Shown piece after piece: positions 11,816 through 21,454 of a stretch of 64,000 bases of DNA; position 1 is the first letter of the stretch; every line of letters begins with the position of its first letter. Both the position numbers and the translations under genes were made by a program. Location: contig QVOM02000112.1 of assembly GCA_003586115.2 (NCBI GenBank), positions 45,004,178 through 45,068,177 of the forward strand. Reading direction: 5' to 3'. Source of the stretch: Salvator merianae (taxonomy: Eukaryota; Chordata; Lepidosauria; Squamata; Teiidae). A model generated the notes under the pieces. That model made no database searches and was not told the origin of the DNA. It worked only from the letters and a program-made list of their open reading frames with translations.

Positions 11816-12975
11816 AGGACCTTTCTACACTTACTGGTAATCAGTATTAGGAGTCTTTGGGCCTTTTTGCACTTGAAACTAGTGAGTGTCAGGAATGCTC
11901 ACTAGTGAAGTACATTCACACCAGAGGATGGCTGCAGCGACCAGCAGTGGACCTCATCTGCTGCTGATCGCTACTACTGCTGTCCGAATCCTTACCTGAA
12001 GCTCAAAGTGAGCTTCAGGTAAGAATTTGTTTGCACTTACTGGCCCGTGACAGTGGCGGCCATCTTCTGGGCGATCAGCCCAACCATCATGCATGTGTGA
12101 TCTCATGATTTCCCATGCTTGATGGGAAATGGGGCCTGCCCCAATCAGGCCCACAATCCTACAATTGGGGCTGGGATGCCAGATGGGGCCACACTGTGCC
12201 CCATCTGGTGTTCTGGTGCCTGATCTTGGGCACAAAGGACAGTCACCGCAGCAGCAGCCTGCAAGCGTCAGGTTGCTGCCATGGCTACCAGGAGGTCCGT
12301 ACAGTGTACAGGTGTGACACAGATCACACATGCACAATGGGCCCCTCCCCATAGTGAGATCGGGTCTACTGATTGCGGCATCTTGGGCCCGATTTGGGTC
12401 TGTGCAAAGGGTAGACCCCATTGCCCACTGCACGTGCACACACATGTGTGTGGAGCTGCTGCCAGTTGCCATGGCAGTGGCTGGCCACTTGCCGGCTGCT
12501 GTCATGGTGACATTCAGGTACGGCTACCAGTGTTCACTCCCGCAAACACCAGTAGCCAGCTTAAGGTAAGTTTTTAGGGCCCATCGTGCAGACAGTGTCT
12601 GCATGATGTGGTCTATTCCACCCTCGAAATGGGCTAATTCTACCAAATTCTACCAAATTCTTCTAATTAACCCATTCTAGGGTGGAAAGTGCGAACAGGC
12701 CCTTTGTAGTCAGTTTCAGGGTCTCTTCTGATTACATGTTAGTACAAATCAAAGAAGCTTTGCCCACTGCTGGTGTGCTCCATCTGCATGGAATGGAGTA
12801 TAATCCAGATCAGGAAGACACTGATCTGGATTACTGGTGGACCCGATTAAACAGGTCCACCAACATACCACCTCAGGCCAGTCTGGCTCACAGAAGCATG
12901 CAGATGGCGTGCCTCTGTTTTCTGGACTATTGGGAAACTTCCATACAGGTGAGAACTATTTGTGTAGTTTCCCTA
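11816..12975 (+). mobile_element. Outer Harbinger-like element split by another
   Basis: The left piece 11,816-11,855 starts 'ggacctttctacacttactgg'. The right piece 12,706-12,975 has blocks shared with the 2.55 kb and 36.0 kb elements ('ctgctggtgtgctccat' near 12,768, 'gatcagg' near 12,807). The element at 11,859-12,702 sits between them. Outer ends and target duplication are not clear. Confidence 0.45.
11859..12702 (+). mobile_element. Harbinger-like MITE, 844 bp, family H1
   Basis: The left end is GGGCCTTTTTGCACTTG and the right end AAAGTGCGAACAGGCCC. TTT flanks both sides (11,856-11,858 and 12,703-12,705). The interior contains a hairpin, 'ttacctgaagctca' with its exact complement three bases later (11,992-12,022), which recurs in the related element at 41.85 kb. 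The 183-codon open frame on the minus strand (12,505-11,954) has no recognisable domain and is treated as chance. It inserted into the outer element 11,816-12,975. Confidence 0.65.
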
Positions 12976-13053
12976 CAAAGATACTGGAGTAAAATGATTC
13001 TTACAACGCATACGTTGACAAATCATGACTCTCTGTTCTCCTGAGCTAACAAT

Positions 13054-13562
13054 AGGCCTGTTCGCACTTACCACAGTAGAACATTCTAACTAGCATGATT
13101 CAGACCAGTCGGGTTCGGGTATGGAGAGGGATCTTCACACCTGTCAGCGCTGGAAAACTTTGCAAGCCGACCAGGGCTGGACGCAGTGCAAATGGAAGCA
13201 CACTAGTTCAGTAGCTGTGTTTGAACCCAGAGGAGCTGTGTTTGAACTTGTGTCTGAAAAGGCCGCCAGGGTCCAGACCCCAAGGTCCGAACCAGGATGT
13301 GAACCATCAGACTGCATCTGTGTGGCCCCACCCTGACACCATTTTGAACCCAGAAATGGTGCAAACACACCTTCCCTGATCCTCATCTGATCATGCAGGT
13401 CAGACTGGAGACTACAATTGAGTTGACCACAGTTGGTTGGATTCAGGTAAGCATCAGGTGGGCTTTGGTAGATTTCGGGTCAGCTGGGGCTATTTACAAG
13501 TGTGAATCCTGCATTCTAGCAAGTGTCCTGGAATGTACCACTCACTAAGTGTGAACAGGCCC
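13054..13562 (+). mobile_element. Harbinger-like MITE family H2, copy 2
   Basis: The ends are (A)GGCCTGTTCGCACTTA and TAAGTGTGAACAGGCCC, flanked by AAT on both sides (13,051-13,053 and 13,563-13,565), giving a 3-bp target duplication. It is the inverted partner of 10,005-10,522 and in direct orientation to 58,140-58,641. It has no coding capacity. Confidence 0.7.
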
Positions 13563-13587
13563 AATGTGATAAGACATAGAAGTAGTA

Positions 13588-13626
13588 AGTGAATGAATGA
13601 ATGAATGAATGAATGAATGAATGAAT
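13588..13626. repeat. (TGAA)n microsatellite
   Basis: About ten perfect tetranucleotide units begin right after the Harbinger-like element. Confidence 0.95.
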
Positions 13627-14473
13627 AAAGTCAAATATTCTAAAATTAGAACTCAAGATCTTCAGCTAGCTCCTGCTCCCCAAGTGTCACTGAAGCATGC
13701 AATGCAGTTGCCAATCCAGATTTTCCCATCAACTAATGTAATAGCTCTGGTCGATACAGAATGCATGTTATGTGCATTTTATTTTGGGTTGAGCCAGAAC
13801 CCCAAATATGAACATTTGGATTTCTTTATTTTGCAAAATTCAGCCAAATGTGAACTTTCATAGATTTTTGATACTATCCCTATGAAATGGTCCATTTGAA
13901 TTTTGCAAAATCTAGCCAAGTTTGAATTTCTGTTGAAGTCCTGGCCTATCTTTAATTTTATCTCTAATACTTTTTAGATTTGCTTATTAAAACATTGCTG
14001 TCTGTGTTGAGTGCATAGCCTTCATGAACAGTATTATTTTTATAATGCTTAGGCAAAGAAGTCACAAATTAGATTGGCATCTATGTAATTAATGTAGCTC
14101 AGTGCCTCTAATATAATTGGAAAAGCTTGGGAGAAAAGTATGTTTTGAGAGATGATTGAGAATAATTTCTGCACTAATAATTGTGTGTTTCATTCAAGCA
14201 GAATATACTGTAGTAAATAAAACCATCAGAATGTATGAATTGTATGAAAGGCCTGTAGAAGTCTGGCTGAGAGGATATAAAATTGGAGACTCAGTTCAAA
14301 GCTTTTGAAAATCTCTCAGAAGGTGTCAATGACAGTAAGCTATTTGAAAGTCTAGAGAAAGTCCTGTGTCAATAGCAGAGATAGCAATCATTTTTTCCCA
14401 GTAGTTCTGTGACAATCAATAGAATTGCTTTGTGAAGTGTAGATCATCTCTAACTGAAGGTACAGGATGGCGC
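13627..14473. other. AT-rich non-coding DNA
   Basis: No coding frame, repeat end or RNA gene recognised. Confidence 0.45.
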
Positions 14474-14476
14474 TAA

Positions 14477-15007
14477 CACCCTTTTTGCACTTTCCTGCAT
14501 GATCCTGGAATAGAGCATGATCCTGGAATAGTCCCAGAATTAGCAACCAGTTCCAAGCTGGGCCAGGTTGCTTCTGGTGCGGGGCGAGGCTATTCACATC
14601 AGGAAAGCCTGTCCTAAGCCAGCCGCTATGCTGGCTCTGAAGCTTGTGCCAGTTTTGAAGCAGGCACAGGAGGTCTTGGGAGCTTCTGGGGAGGCATTTT
14701 AGTGGCATGCTCTGTTATGCCACTGAAATGGATCCCCTATGGTGTCCTAGACCTCCAAGACATGCTGCCTGCATATCTCTGTGGTCCAATGTACCACCTC
14801 TAGCATACTGGCAGACCTTAATAATGAGGTCTACTGGTAAACTGGACTAGGATGCCATTTTGGGCTCCCTAGCCCAGTCTATGTGTCATCCTGTACAGAC
14901 AGAATATGCTACAAGGGGTTAGGGCCTCCTGTAATTCACACTAGTGGGTAGAAGGGAGGCCTCTGGATCCCTCCTATCTTGGGATAGTGTCCCATGCAGA
15001 AAGGGCC
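14477..15007 (+). mobile_element. Harbinger-like MITE, 531 bp
   Basis: The left end CACCCTTTTTGCACTTTCC and the right end CATGCAGAAAGGGCC form an imperfect terminal inverted repeat. TAA flanks both sides (14,474-14,476 and 15,008-15,010), the classic PIF/Harbinger target. A 17-18-bp tandem duplication ('gcatgatcctggaatag') sits at about 14,498-14,532. It is non-coding. Confidence 0.7.
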
Positions 15008-15010
15008 TAA

Positions 15011-16062
15011 ATCTAAAGATTTGAAAGAAATACAATTTTTCTCATCCCATGCAGTAAGTCACAGTGCATAACATTGCTAATGTTGGCCTCTGGTGATAGT
15101 GCTGATCATATTTTACATGCCACTTCTCACTAAACCGAAAGTAAGATTATGCCTTAATGAAAAAATGCCTTTGATGGCAACATTACAGGGAGACATAATA
15201 TCAGATAGGTCAAATTTTAGGGCAACCCTTAATGGGATATGCTAGTAATGAAGGGAACATCTGAAAATTTTATAACAGCCATTCAGCAGACTTGCTGAAC
15301 ATTGCAAGTATGAGACCTTATAGAAAAATTAATAAGAGATAATAGGACAGTGGAAGACACGAGGGAACCAACTTGTCAAGCCAGCTTTCATAAACCCAGA
15401 ACATGTAATAATGAAAGCTGTAACTCCAGTGTGTGTGTGGCGGGGGCACATAAAGGCACAGCAATATGATTTATATGACAGCAGAAAAGGAGGTAGTGTA
15501 TCAAATTGCACCAATAAAAATGGTGGAGGAAGCAACCAGGAACAAAGCAATGGGACTATACTTGTGTTAAAATCACAAAAAAGAAAGTAGAGAGGTCATT
15601 CAGTCTTTATTAAAGGGGAAGAAAAGAAAACCTTTAAATCTGTCAAGACACTAAGGCAAATGAACTGCTAGTGCAGAGAAGACAGCCTTTTAGAATACCA
15701 TGAAGATTATCTGGAATTTTCAGAACTACCATGCTGGAGAGAAGGTGGTGAGAAGTACATTTAGTGATTGATAGGTGCCAGATCTTAAATATAAGTGGAA
15801 GGAGTGGGTGGTGGACGAACTGTACATTGTCACCCGCCTATAACATCAATTTAAATCTATGCAGATCCCACCATGTGATACCTGTGGACATTGGAATACA
15901 GAGGTTCATATTATTTCTTTAGAAGTACTAAAGCAGTGCAATTACATGTGGTCAGCTGCCAAACAGTGTAATTAATAACCAATACCCCTTTGTTCATTCT
16001 CTTCTCCCTTACGCTATGTCTGATGAGTTTTTGCTTTTCATTTACAATGATAGGGGAAGGTT
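15011..16062. other. Non-coding interval, nothing recognised
   Basis: No coding frame, terminal repeat or structural RNA is supported. Confidence 0.45.
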
Positions 16063-16140
16063 GCTTTAGCTCAGTAATAGATCAACCTCATGAAAAGTAC
16101 AGGATCACAGGTTCAATTCCCAATGTCTCTCTGAAATAAA
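16063..16140 (+). mobile_element. tRNA-derived SINE head, degenerate
   Basis: It carries an A-box-like 'tagctcagtaatag' at about 16,069 and an exact B-box-like 'ggttcaattcc' at 16,109-16,119, spaced as in a tRNA gene. The anticodon and acceptor arms do not pair well, so it is not a functional tRNA. The part after the B box does not match the SINE at 21 kb, so this is a different or very old family. Confidence 0.5.
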
Positions 16141-16311
16141 GTTTGGCAAAATGCTTGAATAACCTTGCCAGGGAAACTGCATGGATGTGTTTCTGAGATG
16201 AGACATCCCTCATTTTTTAGGGTTTCCACAACAATGAGTGGTTCCCCAGAAGTTCAGAACAACAACTTAAAACACTTCTGTAAAGGGCAAGTTTTACTAT
16301 GCATTACATTA

Positions 16312-16700
16312 GGGCTTGTTTGCACTTTAGTGCTAGGGACCATGGAGGTGCTCACTAGCGTAAGCGCATTCACATTTTGCAGAGTCTCAAGTGATTGGGA
16401 GGATCTGCAGATACTCCTGATCACTACTGTCTGTGGACGACAGTATTGCTACCCATAGCTGGACTGGGAATAGCTGGACTGCTCCTGACATGTAGCATTT
16501 GCACCTACTTCCAGGTGCAAATGCTGCAGTCATGCAGTGCAGCATGGCTGTGGCTGCGCAGTTGAGTAGTTGCACACCACATCCTCAGTGGCAATGGCAG
16601 GACATTTCCATGGCCACTGTCCTGGTGGGCAGCCAGAATTCTAGGCTTCTGTTTCTAGGCTTCTCCAGCCCATTCCAAGGTAGAAAGTATGAAAAGGCCC
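16312..16700 (+). mobile_element. Harbinger-like MITE, family H1
   Basis: The left end is GGGCTTGTTTGCACTTTAG and the right end is 'gtatgaaaaggccc'. The flanking triplets TTA and ATA match at two of three positions. The interior has a short palindrome, 'gcatttgcacct...aggtgcaaatgc' (16,496-16,525). The layout resembles the 26.2 kb, 41.85 kb and 61.9 kb copies. It is non-coding. Confidence 0.6.
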
Positions 16701-16961
16701 ATAGATTCATTTTCCTTAATGGAGCTCAGTGAAAACTTTGAAGGCTGTGAAACAGAAATTTCACAGTTTCCAGAATTTCCCCCAGGCTTCAAACTGTGGA
16801 AGGTCAGGTCAGAAGGTAAGCACATGTATATGCACTACATCTCCTGACTGAAAGGCAGGATCTGGAGAATCCCCTGCATAAACAACCTTTTCCCTCACTG
16901 AAGGAATGCTGCCTCTAGGCAAGTGAATATTGTCAATAATATTTTTTACTTATGCTAAGGA

Positions 16962-17214
16962 CAGAGAAGTGCTGAATTGGTTTGGTTGGTTTGCAGTTTG
17001 CAGTAAACTGGGGTATCCACCCTATTGTTTGAAAACCCCAATCTGAACCAAGGGCTGTTGTAACAAACCAAGCAAACCAATGTTGGTTTGCTATGGTTTG
17101 CTTGGTTCGCATGTGAACCAGAACACCCTGTTTGAAAAATTAATTGAACCCAAACCAAGAATAGTTGGTTCAATTCAAACTGAACCACTAAGTTTCTGTT
17201 CATGAAAATCTCTA
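16962..17214. mobile_element. Old hAT-like MITE, GGTTTG-rich
   Basis: The left end 'cagagaagtgctgaattgg' and the right end 'ctgttcatgaaaatctcta' look like decayed forms of the TAGGGATGTGCAC...GTGCACATCCCTA ends. The flanks gctaagga and gctaacac agree at five of eight positions. The interior is rich in 'ggtttgg/ccaaacc' repeats, like 62,765-63,589. The class is inferred from ends and layout. Confidence 0.45.
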
Positions 17215-17222
17215 GCTAACAC

Positions 17223-17709
17223 ATTTAGCCTTTGCTCAGTTTAAACATAACTATGGTTATTCATGGTGTGAAGCAAACTGAAATCAAGAATAGTTTCATA
17301 CCTTAACATAACAGCCTAATCCTAACATTAGGATACCATTATGTCCAAAAAAGCAAACTGTGATCCAGGAGGCTACTAGATGAAATTCCATTTCTGGTAA
17401 ACACTCACTATAAAAGTAATTTCTACTTCAATCTTTGTATAGTACCTGTAATATGGAGATAATAAAACCAACTTGCTTTGCAGTGTATTATAAATAAGAT
17501 ACTGTGAACTGTACTTTTAATGAAAGAAAACAAAACATCTTAAATTGTTTTGACATACAAATAAATAAATAAATGCCAAGTGTTTATTGAACCATAATTT
17601 GCATTTATATTCCTCCTTTCTTTCAAGGAGTTCAAGACAGTGAACAGCATTTTACTGATCCTGTTTTATACCCACAGTACCCCTGTGATGTAGGTCAAAT
17701 TGACAAATA
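17223..17709. other. AT-rich non-coding DNA
   Basis: It contains an (AAAT)n run at about 17,560-17,575. No gene or repeat end recognised. Confidence 0.45.
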
Positions 17710-17717
17710 GTAGATTG

Positions 17718-19031
17718 TAGGGATGTGCACGAAATGAATTTTCTCTGTTCGTTTCGCAATGCATCGAAACTTCGTTGCTTCGTTTTCGCACGAAAACGGA
17801 AGTCGCGAAAATGGCGATTTTCGTTTTCGCAGCGAAAATTTTCGTAAATTTTCGAAAACCGGAAGTGGAAAATCAATGAAATAAGTAGCGAAAAACAAAC
17901 GCCGCATATCCCCCTGCCCTCTCCCTTCTATATTTGACCGTCCACGTTGCTAATTTAAGGAGTTGCTTCGTTAAAAGTAAAAATTGCACGGAGCTTACTT
18001 TTTACCGGCGGCCGGTTTGTAGCAGGATTCAAAGCAACGAAGGTACGTTTTGGGTTCCTCACTGCAGCTCGAAAGCAAGTGAAAGGAAGCGAAGGAATTT
18101 TTTTCGCTTTGATTTTTTGTCATTTTCGATGCCTTTTTGACGCTCATGTCTGTGCGCGCACGCGCGCTAATTTCTGTCCCTTTAACTTTTCGGCGCGACT
18201 CGTCGCTGTCTGCCGTCCGTGCCGATCGTTTGGGGCACAGAAATTATTACCTCGCCTACGAGGCGGGCAGGCTTAGCGACGCACGAAGCAATTGCCTTCA
18301 GCTCAGCGCGTAATTTAGAAGACTGGCGGCAGCCGCAGGATGAAATAACTCCCTACTTCCGAGCAGCAGCGAAATGACGCCTCGTCTTGCCCTCCCTTCT
18401 TACTTCCGAGTAGCAGCGAAATGTTGCCTCATCTTGCCCTCCCTTCTTACTTCCGAGTAGCAGCGAAATGACGCCTCGTCTTGCCCTCCCTTCTTACTTC
18501 TGAGTAGCAGCGAAATGACGCCTCGTCTTGCCCTCCCTTCTTACTTCCGAGTAGCAGCGAAATGTTGCCTCGTCTTGCCCTCCCTCCCTACTTCCGAGCA
18601 GCAGTGAAATGACACCACGTCTTGCCCTCTGTTTCAAAACGAAGAACTATATAACACCATCAAAGAAGTTTTATTAACTCCAAGCCGTCTGAGTTTCTCA
18701 TCCTCATGCGGTGCGATCGCTGCGAGGCAGGCGAAGAGTTAAAAAAATACCGTCTTCCCTAATGTGATGCATTACAATTTCCACCTCTAGAGGCAGAGAC
18801 TTGAGGCTATGAAGCTACCGAGCTTCGTTGCTTCGCAGTTTTCGCAGCGAAAAAGGACGAAAAATAGCCGTTCGCGGTGAGTAGCGAAGGTCACGAAAAT
18901 TGACGAAAATCGCCGTGACTTTCGCTATTCGCTTTTGCGATAGGGAGGGCACTTCGCATTCGATGCGAATGTTGCGAAGCAACGAAATTCGTACGAAATT
19001 TCGTTGCTTCGAAATTTCGTGCACATCCCTA
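17718..19031. mobile_element. hAT-like non-autonomous element, 1,314 bp
   Basis: The terminal inverted repeats are TAGGGATGTGCACGAA and its complement, extended by subterminal blocks rich in 'cgaa/ttcg'. A perfect 8-bp direct repeat, GTAGATTG, flanks the element (17,710-17,717 and 19,032-19,039). An 8-bp duplication is the known signature of hAT transposases. The element is strikingly CpG-rich against an AT-rich background and contains a 47-bp minisatellite. No transposase frame is present, so it is non-autonomous. Its interior differs from the other elements with the same ends at 26.8, 51.0, 57.3 and 63.8 kb. Confidence 0.85.
18354..18630. repeat. 47-bp minisatellite inside hAT-like element
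   Basis: The phrase 'tacttccgag' (or 'tacttctgag') recurs at 18,354, 18,401, 18,448, 18,495, 18,542 and 18,589, exactly 47 bases apart, giving about six units. Units are nearly identical, which suggests recent expansion. Confidence 0.95.
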
Positions 19032-19039
19032 GTAGATTG

Positions 19040-20600
19040 CCCATGACCATCTATATGGCATAGTGGAGACTTGATTGCAAGTTTCAAGTCCTAGCCCAAC
19101 TCTAGTGATTTGCTGTGCATATATCATTCAGAGTAGAATCATGTGCAAAGCAAAGCAGCAGAAATCATTATATTAATGCACAATTTGGTCTGGCTTTTTT
19201 TTTTCAGTCAGCACTTCTCAGCATCAAATATATGCTCCATTTATAATCCAGCTAAGATTAATAGCTCTACTGAGGCAGGACCATTCTGATGTGGTAAAAT
19301 GTAACTTGCAGTCACCCAATAGATATGTAAAAAGTATTCTTGTTTTGTTAAGCTGTACATTCTCACTTCACCCACTCAATTCCATTCTGAGTCAATGGGG
19401 TTTAACACAAATGCAATAACATTGCTATATCCTGGATAAATCGAATGATGCAATTTTGTGCACATTTCTTGAAAAATGACTTGTTTATATGCAAATTATA
19501 TTACATGTATTAATCTTTAATGCCCCAAACCAAGACAGCTAGAAATTGCTTATTTGGCTTGAGATTTTGAAAACATTAAGAGAGTGTATTGGACTTGTGT
19601 ATCATTTATGTCTCAAATACACTTCCAGCTCTTGGGAGGCAGAACAGAGATCTTACTCCTGGTCAAATAAATGTATCCTGTACTCTGTGCCCATAAGTAA
19701 TCCAGAAGGACAATGGCATTTTTAACCTTAATTCATAGCGGAAAAAGAATTTATAGGGTAGATTTCTACCCCATTATGAAAATGTGTTTTTTTTTTAAAA
19801 ATAAATAAATAGAAAATCAGTCTAAGAAATCTGTGCATACTTCCCCCACACTTGAAAGTAATTGAGGAAAATAGCAAACAACTACCAGGGATAATCCATT
19901 AACTTTTGTTAACTTTAAATTTAGAGGCAATTTAATTCTGTACTGAACACCTAAAAAGTGGCAGGAAGGAGTTAATTTGCTCTAAAAGACTTAACAAGAT
20001 ATAAAGCTTTTTAAAAGAATGGACTGCTTGCAAGAAACTTCAAAGAGGAGGGCCTTCCTGAGATAGATGTCATTGGAAGCCACCAACAGCGTTCGCCGTT
20101 GGCCACCAAGTCTGAAAAGAAATGAATGCCTGCCCCCAAACTATTTTTTTAATTGTCAATTATGCTAATGAGGTGCCTGACCTTTGGAAGAGTCCAAATC
20201 TGCAGAATAAACAATATATAGCTTGCAAGAAGCCTAAAATAAGATTAAACACAGAAGAAAAAAAATGCTTTAAGTTACATTTGCTGCATCCAGTTGGCCG
20301 GCAAAAAAGCCATGCTAAACTGAACTAGGCAGAGATTTCTCTGGTGAGTCACTCTTATTGCTGCTGTCTTTCCAGATAATGGTAATGTGGGCACAAAAAT
20401 ATGATAAGCTACTTTTGAAGGCTTTACTGAGTAGACATGATGAAGATGGGGATGTGTGCCCCCAGTTCCTAGAGCTGTTCTATGAGCATTCATGTTTGGT
20501 TGTGTGGATGCAGCCAAACATATATGGGTAGATTTGAACTCCAGGGATTGATTGGTTTGTTGTTCCCCTTGGAGGCCAAACAACATATCCTAAATAAAAC
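19040..20600. other. AT-rich non-coding DNA
   Basis: No coding frame or repeat ends. The stretch 19,860-20,080 is AT-rich and single-copy-looking and could be conserved non-coding sequence, but only a cross-species alignment could tell. Confidence 0.4.
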
Positions 20601-20886
20601 TTATGCCATTTCTGCTTCTGTGGGGACTGGACTGCTCCATCTGGAATTGTTCCTACAGGAACAGTTCTCTGCTGATGTGGACAACATGACCCAGAACAAG
20701 GTAATTTGTACTTTGGATGGCTGTTCCTGGACAACCCTAGTGCTGCCTTATGCCACTCTGAAGCTTGTACAAGCCAGGAATGAAAGTTTGGTGTGCCACC
20801 AAAATGATTCCTCCCTTCCACATGCCTCCCTGTTCCATTCCAGCAGCCCCTGGACTGCCACTAGACCTTTTGAAATAGGCTGCTTA

Positions 20887-21040
20887 GAAGGAGAAGGAGA
20901 AGGAGAAGGAGAAGGAGAAGGAGAAGGAGAAGGAGAAGGAGAAGGAGAAGGAGGAGGAGGAGAAGAAGAAGAAGAAGAAGAAGAAGAAGAAGAAGAAGAA
21001 GAAGAAGAAGAAGAAGAAGAAGAAGAAGAAGAAGAAGAAC
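20887..21040. repeat. (GGAGAA)n/(GAA)n microsatellite, SINE tail
   Basis: Hexamer units pass into about 26 GAA triplets. On the minus strand this is a (TTC)n tail directly after the 3' end of the SINE at 21,041-21,317. It produces long runs of glutamate (plus) or leucine (minus) in open frames, which are not genes. Purine-pyrimidine tracts of this kind can form triplex DNA. Confidence 0.95.
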
Positions 21041-21317
21041 TTGGTTTTTATATCCCGTTTTTCTTGGCCGAAGCTGACTCAAGGCGGCTTACAAGGTTAT
21101 TTTTCGCCCGAAGGCTTACATCTGTCTATCTTCCACATCACACAATGTGATGCTCCCTATTTATCTACTTGCAATTACTTGCTTTCGAACAGCTAGGTTG
21201 GCTAGAGCTAGAGGCCAGTAGAGGGCGCTCATCCCCTCTACACGGCAGGCAGGGGCCTTGAACTCCGATCCTCCTATTGAAAGATCAGTGCCTTAGCCAC
21301 CTGCGCCACCGTGCCCC
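21041..21317 (-). mobile_element. tRNA-derived SINE with LINE-like tail
   Basis: On the minus strand the head has an A-box-like 'gtggcgcaggtgg' and a B-box-like 'ggagttcaaggcc', as in RNA polymerase III promoters of tRNA origin. The body follows, and the 3' part reads 'ttgtaagccgcc' then 'cgggatataaa', similar to the L2-like LINE tail at 49,739-49,790 ('ttgtaacccacc', 'gggcgggataaaaa'). Sharing a 3' end with a LINE is the known way SINEs borrow its reverse transcriptase. It inserted into the Harbinger-like element 20,604-21,451. Confidence 0.75.
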
Positions 21318-21454
21318 CAAGCTATGCTGCATTCGATGTAGACAGAGTGGCCTAGCATGGAATGTGGCCTCTGTAGTCCACACCAGAGTGCAGGATATAG
21401 AGTGGTTAGGCCTCTGGCTAGGCTTGTATACCAGCCAGTGTGAAAAGGCCCTTA

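Larger units (their letters stand above)
20604..21451 (+). mobile_element. Harbinger-like MITE split by a SINE
   Basis: The left end 'tgccatttctgcttctgtgg' and the right end 'gtgtgaaaaggccc' are diverged terminal repeats. TTA flanks both sides (20,601-20,603 and 21,452-21,454). The interior shares 'gtgtgccaccaaaatg' (20,791) with the 24.3 kb element and related blocks with 36.6 and 38.9 kb. A tRNA-SINE with a GAA tail (20,887-21,317) sits in the middle. Confidence 0.6.

Noticed and set aside
11954..12505. 183-codon open frame on the minus strand
   Set aside because: It lies wholly within a TTT-flanked Harbinger-like MITE, has no recognisable domain, and is overlapped by open frames on the other strand, as expected from GC-rich palindromic sequence.
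16063..16140. Functional tRNA gene
   Set aside because: The A and B boxes are present, but the acceptor and anticodon stems do not pair properly. It fits a SINE head better.
17652..17876. Phenylalanine/arginine-rich minus-strand frames
   Set aside because: They are translations of the cgaa/ttcg-rich ends of the hAT-like element.
18354..18630. CRISPR-like array
   Set aside because: Units are contiguous 47-bp tandem repeats without unique spacers, in animal DNA.
20861..21082. Poly-leucine open frame on the minus strand
   Set aside because: Translation of the same (TTC)n repeat; not a gene or signal peptide.
20482..21150. 222-codon open frame with a long glutamate run
   Set aside because: It reads across a MITE remnant, a GAA microsatellite and a SINE on the wrong strand. 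The acidic run is the translated repeat.
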